Assembly: GCF_028435365.1 (NCBI RefSeq)
Contig: NZ_JAGTJJ010000001.1
Span: 310,001 to 374,000 of the forward strand
Length of the DNA: 64,000 nucleotides
Source of the DNA: Polyangium jinanense
GTDB taxonomy: Bacteria; Myxococcota; Polyangia; Polyangiales; Polyangiaceae
Direction: 5' to 3'
Below the pieces are notes generated by a model. That model was not told the origin of the DNA, did not search any database, and saw only the letters and a list, made by a program, of their open reading frames with translations. Each line of letters starts with the position of its first letter. Position 1 is the first letter of the stretch. Of the stretch, positions 26,786 through 37,661 are shown one piece after another. Made by a program: the position numbers and the translations under genes.

Positions 26786-29700
26786 TCACGTAGACGGGTT
26801 CCACTCCTGGAGCGAACGGACCCGATACGCGGCACGCGCGTCGTGCGCGCTCGCCTCGAGGACGTCGACCGCGGCCATCGCGGCCGCCATCGTCGTGAAG
26901 TACGGAACGTTGGCGAGCAAAGCATTCCGCCGGATCGGGTAGCTGTCGCGGATCGACCGCGCGCCGACCGTCGTGTTCACGACGAGCGAGACCTGCCCTG
27001 CCTTGATCGCGTCGACGACGTGCGGCGAGCCCTCGTTCACCTTGTTGATGGGCGTCGCGGGGATCCGCGCGCGGGCGAGCGCTTGCGCCGTCCCGCTCGT
27101 CGCGAGGATCGTGAAGCCGAGCGCGCGCAGCCGCCGCGCGATGACGCACGCCGCGGGTTTGTCGTCGTTCTTCACCGAGATGAACGCGCACCCCGTCTTC
27201 GGGAGCTGCATCCCCGAAGCCCGCAGCGCCTTGCCGAACGCATGCGCGAACGTCGGCGCGATGCCCATCACCTCGCCCGTCGAGCGCATCTCCGGCCCGA
27301 GCTGCGTGTCGACGCCCGGGAACTTCGCGAACGGGAAGACGGACTCCTTCACGGCCACGTGTTGCGGCATCACGCCGTCCGTGATCCCGAGCTCCGCGAG
27401 CGTCTTGCCCGCCATCACCTGCGCCGCGATCTTCGCGAGCGGTCGGCCCGTCGCCTTCGACACGAAGGGCACGGTGCGCGACGCGCGCGGGTTGACCTCG
27501 AGCACGTAGATCGTCCCGCCCTTCACCGCGAACTGCACGTTCATGAGGCCGATCACGCCGAGCTCCAGCGCGAGCTGCCGCGTCTGCTCCTCGATCGACG
27601 CCACGACCTCCAGCGGCAGCGAATGCGGCGGAAGCACGCACGACGAGTCACCCGAGTGGATCCCGGCTTCCTCGATGTGCTGCATCACGCCGCCGATCAC
27701 GACCTCGCGACCGTCGCCGAGCGCGTCGACGTCTACCTCGATCGCGTCCTTCAGGAACTCGTCCACGAGGATCGTGTGCGTGCCGGCCTCGCGTGCAGCC
27801 TCGACCGCCGCGTGCGTGTACGCCTCGAGCTCCTTCTCCTCGTGGCAGATCATCATCGCCCGACCGCCGAGCACGTACGAAGGCCGCACGAGCACGGGGT
27901 AGCCGATCGATCCCGCCGCCTCGATCGCCTCCTCGACGCTCGACGCCACGGCTGCGCGCGGACGCTTGAGCCCGAGCTTCGTGAGCAGCGCGTCGAAGCG
28001 ACCGCGATCCTCGGCGCGATCGATCGCATCCGCGGGCGTGCCGAGGATCGGAACACCGGCGCGCGCGAGCGGCACCGAGAGCTTCAGCGGCGTCTGCCCG
28101 CCGTACTGCACCACGACGCCGACGAGCTCGCCGTCCTTGCGCTCCTCGTCGCAGATCGAGAGCACGTCCTCGAACGTGAGCGGCTCGAAGTAGAGCCGAT
28201 CGGACGTGTCGTAGTCAGTCGAGACCGTCTCCGGGTTGCAGTTGACCATGATGGTCTCGAACCCGAGGTCCCTGAGCGCGAAGGCTGCGTGCACGCAGCA
28301 GTAGTCGAACTCGATCCCTTGCCCGATCCGGTTCGGCCCGCCGCCCAGGATGATCACCTTGCGCCGCCCGCTCGGTGCGGCCTCGCTCTCGCGCTCGTAC
28401 GTCGAGTAGAGGTACGGCGTCTTCGCCACGAACTCCGCCGCGCACGTGTCCACGCGGCCGAACACCGCGCGCATGCCGAGCGTCATCCGGAGCGCGCGCA
28501 CCTCGTCCTCGGTCCGCCCGATGAGCCGCGCGATCGCTCGATCCGAGAACCCGAGCCGCTTCGCGTCGCGCAGCGTCCCCTCGTCGAGCGTGCCCTTCTC
28601 CTTCGCGACCTCCGCGAGCGTCCGCTCGAACCGCACGATCCGATCGATCTGCGACAGGAACCAGCGATCGATGCGCGTCACCTCGTACAGCGACTCGAGC
28701 GGGATCCCGAGCCGCACCGCGTCCGCCACGTAGAAGAGGCGATCGGCGACGGGCACGCCCACGATCTTCTCCAGCGCCGTGACCAGATCCTCGTGGCTCG
28801 CCGGCGGCATCTCCACGGGCAGCGAGGGCTCGCGCGGCGCGTCCATCAACATGTCGCGCGCCTGGTTCGGATCACTGCCGAGCTGCCGGTAGTCGACCTT
28901 CCCCAGCAGTGACTCCAGGCCATCTCGCCCGGTCTCCAGCGAGCGCGCCGCCTTCTGCAGCGCCTCGGCGAACGTGCGCCCGATCGACATCACCTCGCCG
29001 ACGCTCTTCATCTGCGGCCCGAGCCGCCGATCCGCGCCGGGGAATTTTTCGAATGCGAAGCGCGGCCACTTCACGACCACGTAATCGATCGTCGGTTCGA
29101 ACGCGGCGCTCGTGCCCGTGATGTCGTTCGTCAGCTCGTCGAGCCGGTAGCCCACCGCGAGCTTCGCCGCGATCTTCGCGATCGGATACCCCGTCGCTTT
29201 CGAGGCGAGCGCACTCGACCGCGACACGCGCGGGTTCATCTCGATCACCACGAACCGACCGTCCTCGGGGTTCACCGCGAACTGGACGTTCGAGCCGCCC
29301 GTCTCCACCCCGATCTCCGTCATCACCGCGCGCGCCGCGTTCCGGAGCCTCTGGTACTCGCGATCGGTCAGCGTCATCGACGGCGCGCACGTGATCGAGT
29401 CGCCCGTGTGCACGCCCATCGGGTCGATGTTCTCGATCGAGCAGATGACGATGAAGTTGTCCGCCTTGTCGCGGATCACTTCGAGCTCGAACTCCTTCCA
29501 GCCGAGCACGCTCTCCTCGATCAATGTCTCGTGCGTCGGCGACTGCTCGATCGCCCAGCGCACCTTCGCATCGAGCTCCTCCGGCCGGAACGCGATCCCG
29601 CCGCCCGAGCCCCCGAGCGTGAAGCTCGGCCGCACGATCACCGGATACCCGAGCGGCGCGCCCCACGGCCCCGACGTCTCGGCCAGCGCGCGCGCCTCCT

Positions 29701-30157
29701 CCACGCTCTTCACGTGGCCCGACCGCGGACACGTGAGCCCGATCCGCTCCATCGCCGCCTTGAACAACGCGCGATCCTCGGCCTTGCGGATCGCCGCGGG
29801 GCTCGCGCCGATGAGCTCGATCCCGAGCCGCGCGAGCACGCCTGCCGCGTCGAGCGCGAGCGCCAGGTTCAAGGCCGTTTGACCTCCAAGCGTCGGCAGG
29901 ATCGCGTCCGGCCGCTCTTGCTCGAGGATCGCCGTCAACGTCGGCACGTCGAGCGGCTCCACGTACGTACGGTACGCGAGCTCTGGGTCCGTCATGATCG
30001 TCGCAGGGTTCGAGTTGACGAGGATCACCTCGTACCCCTCGGCCGCGAGCGCCTTCGCGCCCTGCGTACCCGAGTAGTCGAACTCGCACGCTTGCCCGAT
30101 GATGATGGGACCAGAGCCGATCAGCAGGATCTTTCTCAGATCGTCACGGCGCGGCAT
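26786..30157 (-). CDS. carB: carbamoyl-phosphate synthase large subunit
   Basis: A 1123-residue CarB that makes carbamoyl phosphate from bicarbonate, glutamine-derived ammonia and two ATP, feeding arginine and pyrimidine synthesis. It begins with the [23 protein letters not shown] signature region. Two homologous ATP-grasp halves follow ([14 protein letters not shown] and [14 protein letters not shown]) with an oligomerisation region between. The C-terminal MGS-like allosteric domain ([26 protein letters not shown]) completes it. Both halves are intact. The glutaminase subunit carA is not in the window. carB follows the RACo-like gene by 57 bases on the same strand. Confidence 0.97.
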   Translation of the reverse strand: MPRRDDLRKILLIGSGPIIIGQACEFDYSGTQGAKALAAEGYEVILVNSNPATIMTDPELAYRTYVEPLDVPTLTAILEQERPDAILPTLGGQTALNLALALDAAGVLARLGIELIGASPAAIRKAEDRALFKAAMERIGLTCPRSGHVKSVEEARALAETSGPWGAPLGYPVIVRPSFTLGGSGGGIAFRPEELDAKVRWAIEQSPTHETLIEESVLGWKEFELEVIRDKADNFIVICSIENIDPMGVHTGDSITCAPSMTLTDREYQRLRNAARAVMTEIGVETGGSNVQFAVNPEDGRFVVIEMNPRVSRSSALASKATGYPIAKIAAKLAVGYRLDELTNDITGTSAAFEPTIDYVVVKWPRFAFEKFPGADRRLGPQMKSVGEVMSIGRTFAEALQKAARSLETGRDGLESLLGKVDYRQLGSDPNQARDMLMDAPREPSLPVEMPPASHEDLVTALEKIVGVPVADRLFYVADAVRLGIPLESLYEVTRIDRWFLSQIDRIVRFERTLAEVAKEKGTLDEGTLRDAKRLGFSDRAIARLIGRTEDEVRALRMTLGMRAVFGRVDTCAAEFVAKTPYLYSTYERESEAAPSGRRKVIILGGGPNRIGQGIEFDYCCVHAAFALRDLGFETIMVNCNPETVSTDYDTSDRLYFEPLTFEDVLSICDEERKDGELVGVVVQYGGQTPLKLSVPLARAGVPILGTPADAIDRAEDRGRFDALLTKLGLKRPRAAVASSVEEAIEAAGSIGYPVLVRPSYVLGGRAMMICHEEKELEAYTHAAVEAAREAGTHTILVDEFLKDAIEVDVDALGDGREVVIGGVMQHIEEAGIHSGDSSCVLPPHSLPLEVVASIEEQTRQLALELGVIGLMNVQFAVKGGTIYVLEVNPRASRTVPFVSKATGRPLAKIAAQVMAGKTLAELGITDGVMPQHVAVKESVFPFAKFPGVDTQLGPEMRSTGEVMGIAPTFAHAFGKALRASGMQLPKTGCAFISVKNDDKPAACVIARRLRALGFTILATSGTAQALARARIPATPINKVNEGSPHVVDAIKAGQVSLVVNTTVGARSIRDSYPIRRNALLANVPYFTTMAAAMAAVDVLEASAHDARAAYRVRSLQEWNPST

Positions 30158-30214
30158 CGGGCGGGCGGGTTAGCACCGGAACGCGGCACCGTCGATGAAT
30201 GCGCGAAAGGTCGC

Positions 30215-31750
30215 TCAGAAATCGAGGCTCGCCACGAAGACATCCTGGAAATCGTCACGGGTCGCGAGCTCGACGTGCCGGACCCGCGACCGGACATCCG
30301 CGAGCCTCGCCCGCGCCGCCTCCGGATCCCGCGCGAACACCGTCGCGCCTTCGAGCGACGCGTTGCCCACCGCGACGACCGCCGACGGATCTACCTCCGG
30401 CAGCATCCCGAGCCGGATCGCCACGTCGTGCCGGAGGTGCGTCCCGAACGCGCCTGCCACCGCCACGCGCGCGAGGTCCTTGTCCCGGATCCCCGCCGTC
30501 ATGCAGAGCAACTTCGTCGCCGCCCGCAACGCGCCCTTCGCGAGCTGCAGCTCGCGAATGTCCATCTGCAGGAGATCCACGCCCCGCGCGAGCGTGATCC
30601 GATCCGCGCCCGACGCGATCGCGCCGTCCTTCGCCACGAGCCCCGCGCGCACGAGCTCGCCCAGCACCTCGAGCAGCCCCGTCCCGCAGATCCCTTTTGC
30701 CTTCACCGTCCCGATCGTCGTCGCGCGAATGGCCCCGTCGTCGCGCACCTCGACCCGCACGATCGCGCCTGGCTCCGCGCGCATCCCGACCGAGATGTTT
30801 CCTCCTTCGAACGCCGGCCCCGCGGGCGTCGACGCCGCGTAGAGCGAGCCCTCGTGCGCGAGCACGATCTCCGTGTTCGTCCCGATGTCGATCAGCATGC
30901 GCGGAGGACCCGGTCGATCGAGCTCGGTCGCGAGCACCGCCGCGGCCGTGTCACCGCCGACGAACGATCCGAGCAGCGGGAACGTCGTCAACGTCTCCCC
31001 GGACAAACCCAAGCCCGCGGCCGGCCCGGTCCGTTCGTCGAAGAACGGCGGCGTGTACGGCGCTTCGGCCAGGCTCGTCACGTCCTCGCCCCAGAGCAGC
31101 GTCGTCATCGCGCTGTTCGCGGCGACGACCCATCTCCGGATCGCGCCGTCTTCCGGGAAGATCCGCCCTCGTGCCGCGCCTTCGAGCAGCCGCAGCGTCT
31201 CGCGCGCGTCCTCCGTCAGCTCCTCGCGCGCCTGCTTTCCTTGCAGCGCGTGCGTCAGCCGCGTCATCACGTCGTGACCACGACGCACCTGCCGGTTCAG
31301 CACGCTCGCCTCGCCGAGCACCTCGCGCGTCGCTGGATCGATCGTCCGGAGCTGCACGCTCGTCGACCCGAGATCCACCGCCGCATCCACGATCTTCGGC
31401 AGCTCTCCGGCCGCGAGTCTCGTCACGCTTGGCGCCGCGCGCAGATCGAACCGGCTCTGCACCTCCACCGTGACGGGCGTGCGCGGCCGGATCCGGCACG
31501 ACAGTCGCAGGCCCTCGCGGATCATGCCCTCGCTCAGGACGGCCCGGTCCTCCTCGGTCGGCGGCGCGTTCCCGGCGAGCACACGGACGATGCATTTCCC
31601 GCACGAACCTCGACCGCCGCAGGGCGCGTTGATCGCGATTCCGCGCGAATGCGCGACTTCCAGGAGCGAATGTCCAGCATGGAAGCTCACGGTGGTACGG
31701 ACGGGGGTTCCGTCGCTGGACGGCTCTTCGAAGGTGGCGCGGACGAGCAT
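30215..31750 (-). CDS. RACo-like 2Fe-2S ferredoxin / ASKHA ATPase (DUF4445)
   Basis: A 511-residue protein. The N-terminal plant-type 2Fe-2S domain has Cys44, Cys50, Cys53 (PCGGRGSCGKC) and Cys85. A linker follows, then a long ASKHA-fold region with VDLGSTSVQL, the second phosphate motif IDIGTNTEIVL, PAFEGGNISVGM, GICGTGLLE and AGAFGTHL. This is the architecture of RACo proteins, which use ATP to reduce inactive Co(II) corrinoid proteins. The ATG at 31750 starts directly at the ferredoxin domain; a longer in-frame extension looks non-coding. No corrinoid protein or methyltransferase lies nearby, so the partner is unknown. Confidence 0.85.
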   Translation of the reverse strand: MLVRATFEEPSSDGTPVRTTVSFHAGHSLLEVAHSRGIAINAPCGGRGSCGKCIVRVLAGNAPPTEEDRAVLSEGMIREGLRLSCRIRPRTPVTVEVQSRFDLRAAPSVTRLAAGELPKIVDAAVDLGSTSVQLRTIDPATREVLGEASVLNRQVRRGHDVMTRLTHALQGKQAREELTEDARETLRLLEGAARGRIFPEDGAIRRWVVAANSAMTTLLWGEDVTSLAEAPYTPPFFDERTGPAAGLGLSGETLTTFPLLGSFVGGDTAAAVLATELDRPGPPRMLIDIGTNTEIVLAHEGSLYAASTPAGPAFEGGNISVGMRAEPGAIVRVEVRDDGAIRATTIGTVKAKGICGTGLLEVLGELVRAGLVAKDGAIASGADRITLARGVDLLQMDIRELQLAKGALRAATKLLCMTAGIRDKDLARVAVAGAFGTHLRHDVAIRLGMLPEVDPSAVVAVGNASLEGATVFARDPEAARARLADVRSRVRHVELATRDDFQDVFVASLDF

Positions 31751-31851
31751 GGATCGGGAGGCTAGCTCTTGGGGACCTTCGCGGCCTTGACAACCCCCGC
31801 ACCCGTCCGCCATAAAGCTCGCCCCGCCGCATCTACCTTGGTTTCGAACGG

Positions 31852-31870
31852 CGCTCCGACGGTCGGAGCG
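31852..31870 (+). promoter_or_regulatory. perfect hairpin in the rpmI leader
   Basis: An 8-bp perfect stem (CGCTCCGA / TCGGAGCG) with loop CGG lies 43 bases before the rpmI start, in the 162-base region shared with the divergent RACo-like gene. Autoregulatory leaders of L35/L20 operons occur in other bacteria, but this is not one I can match. It could equally be an operator. Confidence 0.45.
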
Positions 31871-31912
31871 AGGCCAGGCAGAGCGCACCCCTCACGGGAG
31901 CGAGAAGGCATC

Positions 31913-32110
31913 ATGCCCAAGATGAAGACGAACCGGGCCGCCGCGAAGCGCTTTCGCGTCACTGGCTCCGGCAAGATCCGCCGGAGCAAGGGCGGCTTGA
32001 ATCACTGCATGCAGGAGAAGAGCAAGAAGCGCCTGCGCCGTCTCCGCAAGAACGACACCGTCGACACGGCGATGGAGGGGCGTGTGAAGCTCCTCCTCCC
32101 CTACCGCTGA
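31913..32110 (+). CDS. rpmI: 50S ribosomal protein L35
   Basis: A 65-residue bL35, a large-subunit structural protein. MPKMKTNRAAAKRF at the start and GKIRRSKGGLNH in the middle are family signatures, and the length is exactly typical. The ATG at 31913 has a GAGAAGG ribosome site at a good distance, settling the start against the longer open frame. The gene is followed by rplT after 24 bases. The translation initiation factor gene infC, usual first gene of this operon, is missing from the position upstream. Confidence 0.97.
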   Translation: MPKMKTNRAAAKRFRVTGSGKIRRSKGGLNHCMQEKSKKRLRRLRKNDTVDTAMEGRVKLLLPYR

Positions 32111-32134
32111 TCCCGAGCAAGAGAGGAGCGCCCA

Positions 32135-32488
32135 ATGCCGAGAGTCAAGCGTGGGTTCAAAGCCCGTCGTCGTCGTAACCGCGTCCTGAACCTGACCGAG
32201 GGTTATTTCCTTGGCAGGAAGAACCGCTACCGCCAAGCCGTCGAGGTCCTGCGCCACGCGTGGGAGTACGGCTACATCAGCCGCAAGCTGAAGAAGCGGG
32301 ATTTCAGGCGCCTCTGGATCGTCCGCATCAACGCCGCTGCCCGCACGAACGGCACGACGTACTCTCGCCTCATGAGCTCGCTCAAGAAGGCGAACGTCAC
32401 GCTCGATCGGAAGATCCTGTCGGAGCTCGCCATCCACGATCCGGCGTCGTTCGGCGCGGTCGTGAAGCTCGCGGGCGGAAGCCGCTAG
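32135..32488 (+). CDS. rplT: 50S ribosomal protein L20
   Basis: A 117-residue bL20, essential for early large-subunit assembly and a translational repressor of its own operon in some bacteria. Signatures are MPRVKRGFKARRRRNRVL, YRQAVEVLRHAWEYGYISRK, WIVRINAAAR and GTTYSRLM. A strong GAGAGGAG ribosome site precedes the ATG. It lies between rpmI and pheS on one strand with short spacers, as in most bacteria. Confidence 0.97.
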   Translation: MPRVKRGFKARRRRNRVLNLTEGYFLGRKNRYRQAVEVLRHAWEYGYISRKLKKRDFRRLWIVRINAAARTNGTTYSRLMSSLKKANVTLDRKILSELAIHDPASFGAVVKLAGGSR

Positions 32489-32504
32489 GCCGGGAGGTCG
32501 GGGC

Positions 32505-33565
<1,061 letters not shown>

Positions 33566-33575
<10 letters not shown>

Positions 33576-35293
33576 GCCGCGAGCGTCGTGGCCGAGACGG
33601 CCGCCGCTCCCTCGAACGAGATCACCTCGTCCGCGATCGAAAGCGGCCCCGGCCGATGCGTCACGATCAGGATGGTCCGCGTGCCCCGCTGCGCCGCGAG
33701 CGCTGCCAGCACGCGCGCCTCGGCCTCGGCATCGAGCCCTGATGTCGGCTCGTCCAGAAGCAGCACCGGCTGATGGCTCGCGACCGCGCGCGCGATCGCC
33801 ACGAGTTGCCTCTCCCCGCCCGAGAGCTCGTGCCCCCCAGCGACGATCCTCGCCCCCCCTCTCGCCTCGGCGAGCCCGAGCCCTCCCACCTCCGCGAGCG
33901 CTCGCCGAATCTCCGCAGCGGGCGCATCCTTCGCGCCGAGCCCCACGTTCTCCTCGATCGTCCCCGACACGATCGCCGCCTCTTGCGGCACCCACGCGAA
34001 CGGCCGTTCGTCTGGACCGACCCCGGCGCGCGTCAGCTCCTCCCCATCATAACGAAGGGCCCCTTCCGTCGCGGGCACGAGCCCGAGCAGCCCCCGGAGC
34101 AGCGTCGTCTTCCCGCTCCCTGTTGGCCCCACGATCGCCACGATCCGCCCTGGCTCCGCCGTGAACCGCACCGGCCGCCCGCTCACGCCGCCCGCGTCGA
34201 AACGCAGCCCTTCGACCGACAGCTGCGCCAGCCGGAACCGACTGCGCGCCCCTTGCACACTTGCCGCCTCGGCCGCTTCGAGCGCCGCCTCAGCGCCTCC
34301 GACCTGCACGCTTGCTTCGAGCGCCTCGAGCGACGCCGCGCCTCGCTCGATCGCCGTCCGCGCATCCCCGAGATCGCGCAGCGGCCGATACGTCATAAAA
34401 AACACCGCCGCGAATGCGACGAGCGACCCATCCCCAAGCGAAGGCTGGGATCGCTCGATCCAGACGACGAGACCCAGCAACGCGGCTGCGGCGAGCACCT
34501 CGTTCGCACCGGAAATCGCGCCCCTCGTCGCTTCGGCCCGTGCGGCGGCGCGACCGGCCTCATCGCCGGCCTTTCCCAGCGCCGTATGAACCCGCCGCGC
34601 GGCTCCGTACGTTCGCCATAGATCCAGGTGCCGTACCAGCTCGTCTACAGCGGAATGCAGGCCCTCTGCGAGGCGTGCCGACCGCGCGTGATGCACCCGG
34701 ACGAACCGCCGCGCGAAGGCCAGGATCAGCGCGAACGGCGCGAGCAGCAGGATTGCGGCGATCGCGAGGCGCGAGGACAGGCAGAGAAGCGCCACGGCGA
34801 GCGGAACGAGGTGTGCAATCGAACGGGCGGCCGCGAGCACGCCTTCATCGACGCCACGCTCGACGTCGCGGATTCGCACGGTGATCGCGGCGAGGGAGGC
34901 GGCGGCCGCGCTCGGCGCTTGTCCTTGCAGCACGATCCCGGCGGTGATCGTGCGCCGAATTGCGTTTCCGACCTGAAAGACAGCCCTCTTCTGACCGTAG
35001 ATGGAGAAGGTGCTGGCTGCCGTCTTTACAAGGGACGCCCCGAGACCGATAGAAGCCAGAAAAATCGGATGATGCAGGGCGTCGTGGGGGTCGACAAGGG
35101 CGCTGAAGGAAGCAAGTTGCCTACCCATCAGCGCTTGGCCGAGAAGGCCAGCGCACGAAGCCAAGATTCCATGGGCTATCGCCTGCACCAGGGTAGCCCC
35201 AGAAAACATCCAACAGTTTCGCCGGTCCCGGCGGAGCTCGTGAACGACACGCAAGACGAATGTCCGACTGGACGTGTTCTCAGTCGGCATCAT
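33566..35293 (-). CDS. ABC exporter, fused permease-ATPase (CydD/half-transporter type)
   Basis: A 575-residue half-transporter. Residues about 25-300 carry the membrane region, with hydrophobic helices at about 28-52, 75-92, 155-200 and 265-300. The ATPase domain has Walker [11 protein letters not shown]-loop VPQEAAIV, signature LSGGERQ, Walker [10 protein letters not shown] and the H-loop THR. The general shape recalls CydD or small-molecule exporters; it must dimerise with itself or with a partner not in the window. The cargo is unknown. Its 5' end abuts the sigma-factor upstream region and its 3' end overlaps pheS. Confidence 0.88.
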
Positions 35294-35769
35294 CGACTAC
35301 AACGGAGCGCGTAAGCATGGGAGCACACCGTCATCGAGGCAGCCCGTCGCCCACCGCCTCGCATGTCGGGGAGCCGGCCTCCCTGCATGCCTCGTCGGAG
35401 GATGCTCCTAGCATGCCGACCGGCGATAGGCCCGACCCGGGAGCGGGAAATTCGGGAACATACACCGATGACGGCATGAAATTTGCAGAATTACTCGAGA
35501 AGACGAGCGATCCAGTCTCCAACATTGCATCCGTGAACGGCGGCCCGAGCCAGCCGATTTCTTCTCGGAGAGGATCCACCGGAATCAAACCGCACAATCC
35601 CCCGTTCAGCCCCCTATCGGGCAGCGGGAACAAGGGCCCAGCCATGGCGAGCTTCGAAACCCCGACGAGCCCGGACCGATCCCTCCTTGACCCCGCCGAG
35701 AGCTTCCACTCTCGAAAGGGTGATTCCGAAGAAGTGAACGAAAAACCCTCCACCGCAACGAAGAGCAAG
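35294..35769. other. long leader between ABC exporter and sigma factor, probably non-coding
   Basis: These 476 bases form an open frame in phase with the sigma gene, but composition is less G/C-biased than the genes around it and the translation has no family resemblance. In-frame ATGs at 35317 and 35643 lack convincing ribosome sites. I read it as the regulatory region for both divergent genes. A longer sigma N-terminus cannot be excluded. Confidence 0.5.
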
Positions 35770-37509
35770 ATGAGCACGTCGACCGCCCGCCGCCCCGATG
35801 CCAACCGCCCCTCCACCAAGGCCGCGATGACGGGCTCCACGACGCGCACCGCCTCGGCCTCGGCCCCCAAGCCCGCGCGTGGGAGCGCGCCCGGTCGTCG
35901 CGGTACCGCCGCCGTCGCGAGCGCGCGCCCGGTTCGTCGTAGCGGAACGATCGAGCGCCGGCCCACCAAGGGCCAGGAGCCCGAGCAAACGCAGGCGCCG
36001 GTCGACGACGAGGCCCTCCTCGACGACGCGCGCGGTAAGACGCCGAACCCGCCGCTCGCCAAGGAGCCGCTCGCCGCGTCGGACATCGACATCGGCATGC
36101 TGGATGACGAAGGCGCGGCCGCGGAAGAGGCCGCCGCCATTCGCCCGCGGCCCGAGATGCACGATCCGGAGCCGACGACGGCCGAGTTCATCGACCTCGA
36201 GTTCACGCCGCTCAGCCGGCCGGATTCTCCCCGGACCAACGCCGACCGCGAGCTCAAGGACATCGAGGAGGGCGGCGGTGACTCCATGCTCGCGCGGTAT
36301 TTCCGCGACATGGCGCTGCACCCGGTCATGGGCCCGGAGGAGGAGCTCGATACCGCGCGTGCCGTCGAGCGCACGGAGATCGATCACTGGGTCGCATTGC
36401 TCTCGTACCTGCCCGCGGCCGAGTTCGTGCTCGACGCGCTCGCCGAGGACGTGGCGAAGGCCGGCGAGGACGAGGTGAAGGCGCCGCAGATCGAAGAGCT
36501 GCAGAAGCTCGTGAAGATCGCGAAGAAGCAGAAGTACAAGCTCGCGCCCGAGCACGAGAAGGCTTGGAGCCAGCTCACGAACGAGCTTGCGACGGTGATC
36601 CGCCTGCCGGACTCCGACCGCCTCTGGATGTCGCGCGCCAGCAGCATCGCGCGTGATCTCGTGCGCGAGCCGGACTTCGAGGAGGACACGATCGCCGACA
36701 CGGAGGAAGGCGCGCCGATCCGGCCGCCGCGTCCGACGCTCCCGATGTCGCCGTCGTACAAGCGTTACCTCGATCGGGTCGAGAAGACGTTCCAGGCGCA
36801 GCACGACGCGAAAAACCGGTTCGTCAAGGCGAACCTCCGTCTCGTCGTGTCGATCGCGCGCCGCTACAACCGCGGCCGGCTCCCGCTGATCGACCTCATT
36901 CAGGAGGGCAACATCGGCCTCATGAAGGCGGTCGAGCGCTTCGATCACAACCGCGGCTACCGCTTCTCGACGTACGCGTCGTGGTGGATCCGGCACGCGA
37001 TCAGCCGCGCCCTCGCCGACAAGGGCCGCGCGGTTCGCATCCCGGTGCACATGCTCGACACGTACAACCGCGTCGCCCGCGCGACCCAGGCGATCATCGC
37101 GCGCACGGGTCACGAGCCGACGATCGAGGAGCTCGAGAAGGAGACCGGCGTCCCGCGCGAGAAGCTCGACAAGGTGAAGGACTTCTACGCGGAAACCCCG
37201 TTCTCCCTCGATCGCCCGGTCGGCGACGAGGACGGGCGCAAGTTCATCGACTTCCTCCAGGAGGAGAACGCGCTCTCGCCGTTCGATCACCTGGCGAATC
37301 GCAAGTGGAGCGACGAGGTTCGTCGGCTGCTCACCACGCTGACGCCGATCGAGTCGCGCATCATCCGCTGGCGTTTCGGCCTCGACGACGAGGACGAGCT
37401 CACGCTCAAGGAGATCGGTGACAAGTACAACCTGTCGCGCGAGCGCATCCGCCAGCTCCAGGAGCAGGCGCTCGTGAAGATCCGCAAGCAGATGCGCGAC
37501 TACTACTGA
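35770..37509 (+). CDS. sigma-70 family RNA polymerase sigma factor (RpoD/SigA-like) with disordered N-terminus
   Basis: A sigma factor of about 579 residues. The first 140 or so are Ala/Pro/Arg/Glu-rich and disordered. Region 1.2 is [22 protein letters not shown]. Regions 2.1-2.4 include [40 protein letters not shown] and [15 protein letters not shown]. Region 3 follows ([15 protein letters not shown]), then region 4.2 ([25 protein letters not shown]). All DNA- and core-binding parts are intact. I cannot tell a primary from a group-2 alternative factor. The start is uncertain: the ATG at 35770 is chosen on composition; a GTG at 35734 is an alternative. A terminator follows. Confidence 0.88.
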   Translation: MSTSTARRPDANRPSTKAAMTGSTTRTASASAPKPARGSAPGRRGTAAVASARPVRRSGTIERRPTKGQEPEQTQAPVDDEALLDDARGKTPNPPLAKEPLAASDIDIGMLDDEGAAAEEAAAIRPRPEMHDPEPTTAEFIDLEFTPLSRPDSPRTNADRELKDIEEGGGDSMLARYFRDMALHPVMGPEEELDTARAVERTEIDHWVALLSYLPAAEFVLDALAEDVAKAGEDEVKAPQIEELQKLVKIAKKQKYKLAPEHEKAWSQLTNELATVIRLPDSDRLWMSRASSIARDLVREPDFEEDTIADTEEGAPIRPPRPTLPMSPSYKRYLDRVEKTFQAQHDAKNRFVKANLRLVVSIARRYNRGRLPLIDLIQEGNIGLMKAVERFDHNRGYRFSTYASWWIRHAISRALADKGRAVRIPVHMLDTYNRVARATQAIIARTGHEPTIEELEKETGVPREKLDKVKDFYAETPFSLDRPVGDEDGRKFIDFLQEENALSPFDHLANRKWSDEVRRLLTTLTPIESRIIRWRFGLDDEDELTLKEIGDKYNLSRERIRQLQEQALVKIRKQMRDYY

Positions 37510-37545
37510 CGTTCGGCGGGGCACAACCCCGCGGGATCGAAGGAC

Positions 37546-37583
37546 CGAAGGCCACCCGGGAGAAACCCCCGGCGTGGCCTTCG
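37546..37583 (+). terminator. terminator-like hairpin after the sigma factor
   Basis: A 10-bp perfect stem (CGAAGGCCAC / GTGGCCTTCG) encloses an 18-base C/G-rich loop that can itself pair. It lies 36 bases past the sigma stop, before the convergent dacB. Confidence 0.6.
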
Positions 37584-37661
37584 ACGTTCAGAGGGGTATG
37601 ACATTTCTGTCATACACGCACGGGCACGGCGTGCGCGATCTGAGCAAGCGATGCTCTCGGG

